A stretch of 64,000 nt of DNA from Hydractinia symbiolongicarpus (Eukaryota; Cnidaria; Hydrozoa; Anthoathecata; Hydractiniidae): contig NC_079875.1 of the NCBI RefSeq assembly GCF_029227915.1, positions 16,113,001-16,177,000 of the forward strand. Direction: 5' to 3'. The notes under the pieces were generated by a model, which worked only from the letters and a program-made list of their open reading frames with translations, made no database searches and had not been told where the DNA came from. Made by a program: the position numbers and the translations under genes. Within the stretch, counting starts at the first letter, position 1, and every line of letters starts with the position of its first letter. This document shows positions 57,601 to 64,000 of this stretch, piece after piece.

Positions 57601-59776
57601 GTTTAACATTGTCCAAAGGGCTTTCTCCCAACAAGAAAATCTTTTATCTCGTGTTTTGAGATTGTTATACGGAAAAAGCTAATATCCAAATAGTTAATAT
57701 CCGTTATCACTTCACCTTTCGTGTAACAATGAAATATCTATAACCTGCTTTTTTATTTTGGTTGTAGGTCAGCACTGCATTATGTAGCTTCATGGGGATG
57801 TTGCAGGATAATGAAGATGTTGCTGGAAGTACCTGGTAAAAGTTTAAATCGAAGAGACGAAGATGGAAAAACACCTCTGTATAAGGTATTAAATTAAGCA
57901 CACGCTGGAAAAAGGATAATGGAAGATTTTTAACTGTCTGTACAATCAGCTTACATAGAAAAGAGGCTATTTATATTTTAGCGCTCTCCGTGTGCTGTCG
58001 GCCATGAGCCAAATTTGGTAGCCGCTAATAGCGACACGCAAATTTGTGTAGGTTTCACACAGGCGTATCACTAGTTTTGCAAAGTTTATTCCCGCAAGTG
58101 TTCAACTAATGTGTTTTAAATATATCAAATATATTGCATTGTTAAGATTTGAAGTACCCGTTTAACTATTAATATATAACTATTAATATTAATTAACTAT
58201 AAATATTCCTGCCACGTAGTATTTTGACAAAGATTGTGTTTCAATTATTCGAAAATGTCGGATTTTGTTTTTAGGCTGTAGAAATTCGCAGTAACAACGC
58301 TGTAAAAATGTTGCTACAAAAGGGCGCAAACTTGCTCATGAAAGCGCGTGATGGTCGAAACGCCTTCGACTACGCCCTTCAAGACCTGGGTGACAATAAT
58401 ATTCAGATGATCAAGCATTTATACAACGATTGAGGAATAAAAGACTTGAGGAAGGAGAGAGGAAAAATGACATTCGTTCATTTAGCATGCTTAGCGAGAA
58501 GAAGTGTCCCTGTGATGAAAACTTTAGATATGTTTTTAGTCAGAGAAAACATCAATGCTACAGAAGGAATGAGAGAGGTATTTGATAATTCAGTATCTCT
58601 ATATTAATATTACCCTTATTTTCAACCTCGTTCCCTGTTGTCTCTTGTTTATATCGGGACGGTGAGAATGTTCGTATCACCGTCCCAGGGTTTCAGAAAA
58701 GATCCAAGATGGGGGGCGAGGTTGCCTTATTTTGTCAGTGAGTCAAACATGGTAGCGGCAAGTAGCGACGGGAGGGATTTTCGTGAAGTTCCCCAACGGA
58801 TGAATTTCCACGTATTTTATTCACGGGCTTATAACTAGTTGACGTTGTTCCTCCAACACCTCTTTGTTATGAAAAAGTACTGGACTGCCTTAGAGTGTTA
58901 GTGTGAAATAGCTAAAAAGTTTACACCAGAAAGGTATAAGGGACTCTAACTGGATGATTAGTTTTTGTCCCCTCCGATTGATATAAGCTGAAACACCTGC
59001 TGGACATACGGATTTAGCACGATTAGGTTTCATTCGCTAACCTGGATACTTTTTCTACTATAAAACTGCATTAATGCTTGCAACACGAACAAATAGTCCG
59101 GTCATTGTTCACCTTTTACTTCAGCATCAACCCGATGTTATGCATTTGGATATGAGACTTACCACAGCGAAAGGTTATGCCGAGCCTGACTCAAGGTAAG
59201 TGACCACTTTGTTTGGAAGAATATTTGTCTTTGTAGGCAAAATACTAAGTTAATAAACGAGTCAAAATTTAAAATCTGAACATTTATTGTTTTGGGGTGC
59301 TGTAATCACTTATTTTATAAGGAATATTTTTATGACGTACCGAGGCTTAGCTTGAAGTTTTTAAAGAAGTATTAAGGACGTTGAGACTGTAAAGAAAATT
59401 TAACTTTACCTTGCTTAACCATTAACAAAAATTTATAGAACTCTCTTATTCTATCTTTCTCATATAGAATTTATAACATGTTGGAGCTTCGAGAAAGGTA
59501 CTGACCTTTTTTCATCCTAAATTTCGATTAGTTCTAGACAAAAAAGTTTTTCTTTTATTTGTGGGTAAAGCTTAAACACCTTCGTACCCAGGGTTTTTGC
59601 TTAATGTGCCTAACAGCAAACGCCTAAAAAGTCTTTACAGCGAGCTTGGAATTTGTTTATTTTTTTATTAATTCAGTATTATTTACACCCTAAGAATTTT
59701 TACTTTTTGCTTTTAGAAAACTCGTGCTACAGAAATTGAGAAAGAAGTTGCTGAGCAGTTGAAAAAACAACAATAA
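54647..59776 (+). pseudogene. Ankyrin-repeat protein gene with several lesions
   Basis: Exons: 54647-55344 (acidic and Ser-rich N-terminus; start MAFGKAIAALFSKKK), about 55990-56773 (Pro-rich, then a charged helical part), 57083-57231, 57773-57885, 58275-58577, about 59065-59195, 59468-59497 and 59717-59776. Phases agree for 56773/57083, 57231/57773, 57885/58275 and 59195/59468. Ankyrin repeats: ALHYVASWG ... RRDEDGKTPLYK, AVEIRSNNAVKMLLQKGAN, then FVHLACLARR ... INATEG and ALMLATRTNSPVIVHLLLQH. So this is a cytoplasmic protein-interaction protein; no orthologue named. Lesions: an A10 run at 54682-54691 that shifts the frame; TGA at 56422-56424; a frame change near 56480; TGA at 58431-58433 with the frame continuing open beyond it. 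No clear acceptor for the exon near 59065. AATAAA at 59772-59777 overlaps the last stop and could serve as the polyadenylation signal. Confidence 0.6.
58630..58838 (+). mobile_element. Helitron-type 3' end within the ankyrin gene
   Basis: Ends 'cacgggcttataactag' with CTAG at 58835-58838 followed by TT, preceded by a weakened hairpin. Upstream are 'gcaagtagcgacgg' and a hairpin-forming 'cgggacggtgag ... caccgtccc'. It lies in the proposed intron between exons at 58577 and about 59065. Confidence 0.45.
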
Positions 59777-59779
59777 AAA

Positions 59780-60762
59780 TATAAAGATTCATCTAAGATA
59801 GTCAAGACTGCTAAAGGTGTCTAGTAAGCCAATATTATTTACTTATTTATTTATGGTTTATTACTGTGAGAACTCAAACTCATTCCCAGGATTCATTCCA
59901 ACCCGTGAATGCCAGATTAGTCTCCTTCCCAATCTCGTTCCCAGTGCGTCTATTTCGCATTCTAATATGTAGCAGGCTTGTGTTCTGTGTCAATACTAAC
60001 ACAGAAAAAGTGAACATTTTCACCAATTAGAAATTAATGACATGACTGAATTATATATTTTTTATTTCGTTTAGGGTAAAAGTAAAAAATTCATTCGGTA
60101 AACACCAGACCAGGATTTTACCTACGACATATTTTTTTAAAATAATTTTTCACAACGCAAATACTAAATAAATAAAAAACAATCTAGTAAAAATTGTGTA
60201 TTTTTGGTCCAACTCTAGATCTCATATTAGCGATTCCTAATCTCGTACCCAGGGTCTTGTTGTCCCTGAGCTGTTAATACGGAGTTGCCCTAGGAACGAG
60301 ATTGAGCGATTCCAGGAATTACCAACAATGAAAAGAAGCTTCCAATAGTTATTGTTTTTTACTATTGCAATCTTCGAATAGTCTCCAAATTCCTATTGAT
60401 ACTCTAATCGATGAGGGTTCTGCGTATTCTCGTCCCCAGAGCTCTTACAACAAATTAAAACCACGGCGGGTTGATTCACCTTTTTTTAGACTATAAAAGG
60501 TGAATAAACCCTGGTGGTAAGGAGGAGGAGTTGGTAAGGAGGGAGGGGGTGGTAAGGGGGCGGGGTGAGGAGTGGTGGAGAGAGTCTTATTAGCCTCACC
60601 CCTACATCGGTTTTTCAGAGCCCCTAGGCCCTAAAAACCCGACTTGCAAAGGATGCAACCAGTACAACAGCGTTGGTGGTGGGAGAGTGGAAAGGCAAGC
60701 GCACAAACCTAAGAAAAGAAAACAGTACAGGGTATAAATTAATTTCTAATTCGCATCTAATT
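59780..60762. other. Convergent intergenic region with G-rich tract
   Basis: Between the 3' ends of the ankyrin gene (plus) and eIF3j (minus). Holds a G-rich tract at 60520-60580, with a stretch (60541-60565) that has four G runs of three or more separated by 1, 6 and 1 bases. No gene seen. Confidence 0.5.
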
Positions 60763-63251
60763 TTACATGAAGTCTTCGTACTCATCATAATAATCGTCTT
60801 CAAAATCCATGTCATTGCGAACAGCCTTCCCAGTAGATAACGTCTTTTTTCCAGCTGCTTTTTTCTTGCCAGCCTTACCACCCTAAAGCACGACAAAAAC
60901 TATTAAAAAAACAGAAACGCAAAAGATATACTGCGGAAAATATATACAAAAAATGACAGTAAAGAGTTATTAAATCTTAGATCAGTTATTTTTTGCCAAA
61001 AATTCTTTTCGTGTTTGCTTGTCTTTCTTCAATGCATTAAGAATCAAAATGTTTGAAAATTAGAATATATGGAGGCTTTTATTTTCAGTGTCCATGTTAG
61101 TCGAAATATTTATATACAAAGCAGAATTTGTCGAATTCCTTTGCATTTATGAATGTTTATTATCCATAGCTATTTCAAATAGTGCTTGTTTTTCTAAAAA
61201 AAAACTTGTTTGGGCAAGTGAAAAGTAAAATTTACCCACAAAATTAAACCAGTTATTACCAGTCTGTTTTATCAATAAGGTACCTCATGAAAAGAAAATT
61301 TAAAGTAACTGTCTGTGTCTTTCGTCTGTCTGTCTGTCTGTCTGTCTGTCTGAAAACTTATCAGGAAGCACACTTACTTTCGATAATTTTTGTTTCTCGT
61401 TAGCCAGTACGGTTAAGGTGTTCGATATTCTTTTGATGTCTTCGGCATTCACTAAATAAAAAATAATATATTTTCGCACTGTCAACAACTGCAAATGCCA
61501 TGCATAGAGCTTAACTGGTTATTAAAGCTTAACCGGGTATTAATCAATCAGGTTCTTATGAATTAGTAGTTGAATGCTTGTTCACAATTATTTCAAGACT
61601 TTTCCCTGATCCTGATAATTCAAATGTGGGAAAAGCTAGCTATTTACCAATAAAGCATACCAAAAATTTATAGATTTATTATGTACCACTATCAGAGACT
61701 AAGTAGCTAAGAAGCAAACATATTTGAAAAATTAATTTTTGTGTGGCCTGTTTCTTAGGCTATGTGGGCAAGAAACTATGGGAGACAACTCTCCATAGTT
61801 TCTTGGCTACAAGTCAAGATGGAGATTTTTTTCTTAACAACTTTTTCGTGTGCAGAATATTACCCAGTTTTCTATTCATCAACTAATGTTACCATAAGTA
61901 TAATTTTTCCCCAGAATGTAATATACACTAACATGTTTAGAAATGTTTGAGTTGAGTAGAATTTTTTGAATTTTAGATTTTACTTTCACATTTTAAATTT
62001 GGATATTTTTCAAGTCCAGAGGAGCGACCGAATCGAAGGATAGTGCAGTAAGTAGGAGTAGTCGGCAATAAATGACAAAACAGTGTTGTATAATTATTTT
62101 TAGTCCAAAAAGAGGGGAGCACACATTAGACTAAAGGGGGTGGAAGTTCTCCAGAAGGGCACTATCCTGCCAGGACACCGTGCTTTCTCCAAGAATCTTA
62201 CCGATCCCCATCCACATGGCTGATAGTTTTAAAAATTTAAATTAATTGGAAATCGTTGTTTATGGTCCGGATTGTCCATTATTCCAGTAGCCTTTCCAAC
62301 GAAACAACAACGATCACGAATGATGAAAATACAATGAATAAATAAATACAATCTCACCTCCGGCGCAACAGTCGCGAAATAGATTTTCTAGAAATGTCGT
62401 ATATTCAGATTTGTTCTAAATAAGAAATGCAAAAAAAAGGTTATGCAACAATAAAGGAAAAAATCGAAAATAAACTAGGTGAAGATGACATGAATTTATT
62501 TTACTTCGTGTGCCGTAAGTTTTTGACTGATCATTGTAGAGAGTTCGTTAAATTCTTCTTTACTCGTAGGGTTAAAATTTTCAAATGTCTTTTGTCCCGG
62601 TAACACATCTGCGACACCTAAAAAGATATCAATCATATAATCAGGGCGTTATTCTAGATAATAACGAGATTCATCATTATTTGCCGTTTCCTAACCGATT
62701 ATAATGGTACACGGCCGCCTTATTCGTACAAATTCAAGATAAAAGAAAATCCCCGATTTAAACAACAATTATAAATACACCTGGAAAGAAAAAAACAAAA
62801 ATTGATAGCTCAGTGGATTACAACAGCGGGTCAACGAAACAGATGAAAATAAAGAACAACTGGTCCAATACATGAGTGCATTCATTAATTTTCCATGCCT
62901 TTGGTGATTTCTGACTTGTTTTAGCCGAAACAAATGTTCAAAACTGAACGGAAATTTACTTGATTGCGGACAGATGAAGGAGGGCAGGGAAATGTTTAAA
63001 ATTTAGCAACATAGCAAAACATTGTACAGCCTAAAGACGTCACATCAGATCACATTACAACAAGACAACAATCAATTGAATCAAGAATAGTTAAGAGAGA
63101 ACATCATTATGGAGAGCAAAATAGTCTAAAAATAGCGAGTAATCATGGTATCTTTGTCACATATGTTTGAGTTGAGCATCTAAGGTTTTACATGAATTGC
63201 AACTTACCAAATGCTTCTTTTGCTAATTCTAAATCAGATTCTTCCTGTAGC
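60763..63251 (-). CDS. EIF3J: Translation initiation factor eIF3 subunit J, C-terminal exons
   Basis: Five coding exons on the minus strand: 63251-63208, 62617-62505, 62415-62358, 61451-61378 and 60882-60763, each with GT/AG ends and perfectly continuing phases. The product runs LQEESDLELAKEAFG, then NFNPTSKEEFNELST, then YTTFLENLFRDCC, then DIKRISNTLTVLANEKQK, then a Lys-rich stretch and the acidic end DYYDEYEDFM. This matches eIF3j, a subunit loosely bound to eIF3 that acts in 40S subunit and start-site handling; the acidic C-terminus contacts the ribosome's decoding centre in other species. The N-terminal part (acidic and Lys/Glu-rich in relatives) lies beyond or near the right edge and was not found. 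A (TGTC)n run at about 61321-61352 lies in the last intron. The longer open frame at 60624-60896 is in another frame and is a shadow. Confidence 0.92.
61321..61352. repeat. TGTC microsatellite in eIF3j intron
   Basis: About eight 'tctg' units just downstream of the donor at 61377 (minus). Confidence 0.85.
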
Positions 63252-63930
63252 CTGAAACAAAAATAACAATTGTCCTGCAATACTGTGCTAAATTCAAAAG
63301 AGCAGATACACCGATATGTATGTTTATACGCAGAAAAAACGAATGTAAAGCCTACTGTTAGACCAAGCTAAACTTTATCCTGATATTCTCATATTCTGAT
63401 ATTTTCAAATACACAAGGCTTGGTATGTAACAAGGAAATACGTTACAGTAATTGTATAGGGCTCATAACTTGATTGAAAAGGAATGCAAAATTTTGAGCT
63501 ATATTATATATTATATAATTATTATATAATTCCTGATAAGAAACGTTTTGTATCCCGTGACTGATTTTGTGCCAAACATATTGTGTCAGCATTTTTTATG
63601 TGAACAGAGTACAAACTTGAGACACATTTTGGTGATTTCAATTTGTTCTTTGGTCATGTGGTCAATTTTAGGGAACCCATTTCTTTTCTGGTGTTTTGAG
63701 TGAATAACTTGATCACCGAAACAAGCAAGCATTATAAATTTTAGAGTTATTTAAGAGGAAAAGATGTGGCCCTACCAGCTTTCTCATTCTCTGTCAATTT
63801 GAATTCAATTTCAGATTTAAGGCATCGGAAAAACTAAAAAAATGAATTTTGACATCCTCAAAAAAAGTTTAGTTAGTTAGGCTATGCTGTAAATTCCTTA
63901 GTGTATATACTTTGCACCTGTAAAGTTTTG
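63252..63930. other. Presumed eIF3j intron, no exon found
   Basis: The phase of the first visible exon requires an upstream exon on the minus strand. None is recognisable before the window edge. Confidence 0.45.
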
Positions 63931-63933
63931 TAT

Positions 63934-63993
63934 GCTCAGTTGGTCTAATGGCTACGACACATGGGAGATCCAGGTTCAAATCCTGGACAGGGC
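63934..63993 (+). repeat. tRNA-like repeat 5, anticodon arm deleted
   Basis: Keeps ggtctaatggctacgacac, the T arm ccaggttcaaatcctgg and acagggc, and the family flank (taggaaa), but the anticodon arm is almost absent (acatgggag) and the 5' acceptor strand is degraded. About 60 nt. Confidence 0.55.
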
Positions 63994-64000
63994 TAGGAAA

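Noticed and set aside
60624-60896. 90-residue open frame on the minus strand
   Set aside because: It overlaps the last eIF3j exon in a different frame; the eIF3j frame matches a known family and has a fitting acceptor and phase.

Overview
This is an AT-rich metazoan genomic window with intron-split genes, canonical GT/AG splice sites and many DNA transposons. I read it as most likely from a cnidarian, possibly a hydrozoan. The reasons are the gene families present (TRIM-like RING/B-box proteins, a Src-type SH2 domain, ankyrin proteins, eIF3j) and the mix of Helitron, piggyBac-like, hAT-like, P-element-like and tRNA-derived repeats. The taxon is an inference; no marker in the window fixes it.

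The centre of interest is a family of RING/B-box/coiled-coil (RBCC, TRIM-like) genes. Gene A (minus strand, 9173 to 5991), gene B (plus strand, 28514 to 32194) and gene C (plus strand, 33860 to about 48400) share the same first two coding exons with matching intron phases (257-nt RING exon; 908- or 920-nt B-box/coiled-coil exon). Their C-terminal modules differ: A and C lead, through a small connector exon, into an SH2 exon, while B leads into an ankyrin exon. A fourth, decayed RING exon lies at about 10500-10711. An RBCC E3 ligase with a phosphotyrosine reader would be an unusual architecture and is the main candidate for something undescribed.

Other genes: a small secreted Arg-rich six-cysteine protein (2139-2510, minus); a large multipass membrane protein with a parallel beta-helix ectodomain and Cys-rich stalk, broken by frameshifts and stops (16304-19664, plus); an ankyrin-repeat gene with several apparent lesions (54647-59776, plus); and the last five coding exons of eIF3j (63251 to 60763, minus), converging tail to tail with the ankyrin gene.

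The rest is largely mobile or repetitive DNA. It includes a 2.6-kb hAT-like element (10803-13448) with a nested Helitron end, a piggyBac-like MITE (41708-42469) with a truncated relative (5122-5610), an integrase-like transposase relic (40683-41697), a P-element-like transposase relic (27030-27516), another transposase relic (50886-52100), five tRNA-like repeats with altered anticodon arms, two tRNA-derived SINEs, four Helitron-type 3' termini, and several satellites and minisatellites. No CRISPR arrays, rRNA genes or bacterial-type operons were seen.

Single-base indels, often in homopolymers, and in-frame stops recur across several otherwise recognisable genes. They may be real pseudogenisation or residual assembly error; the sequence alone cannot separate the two.
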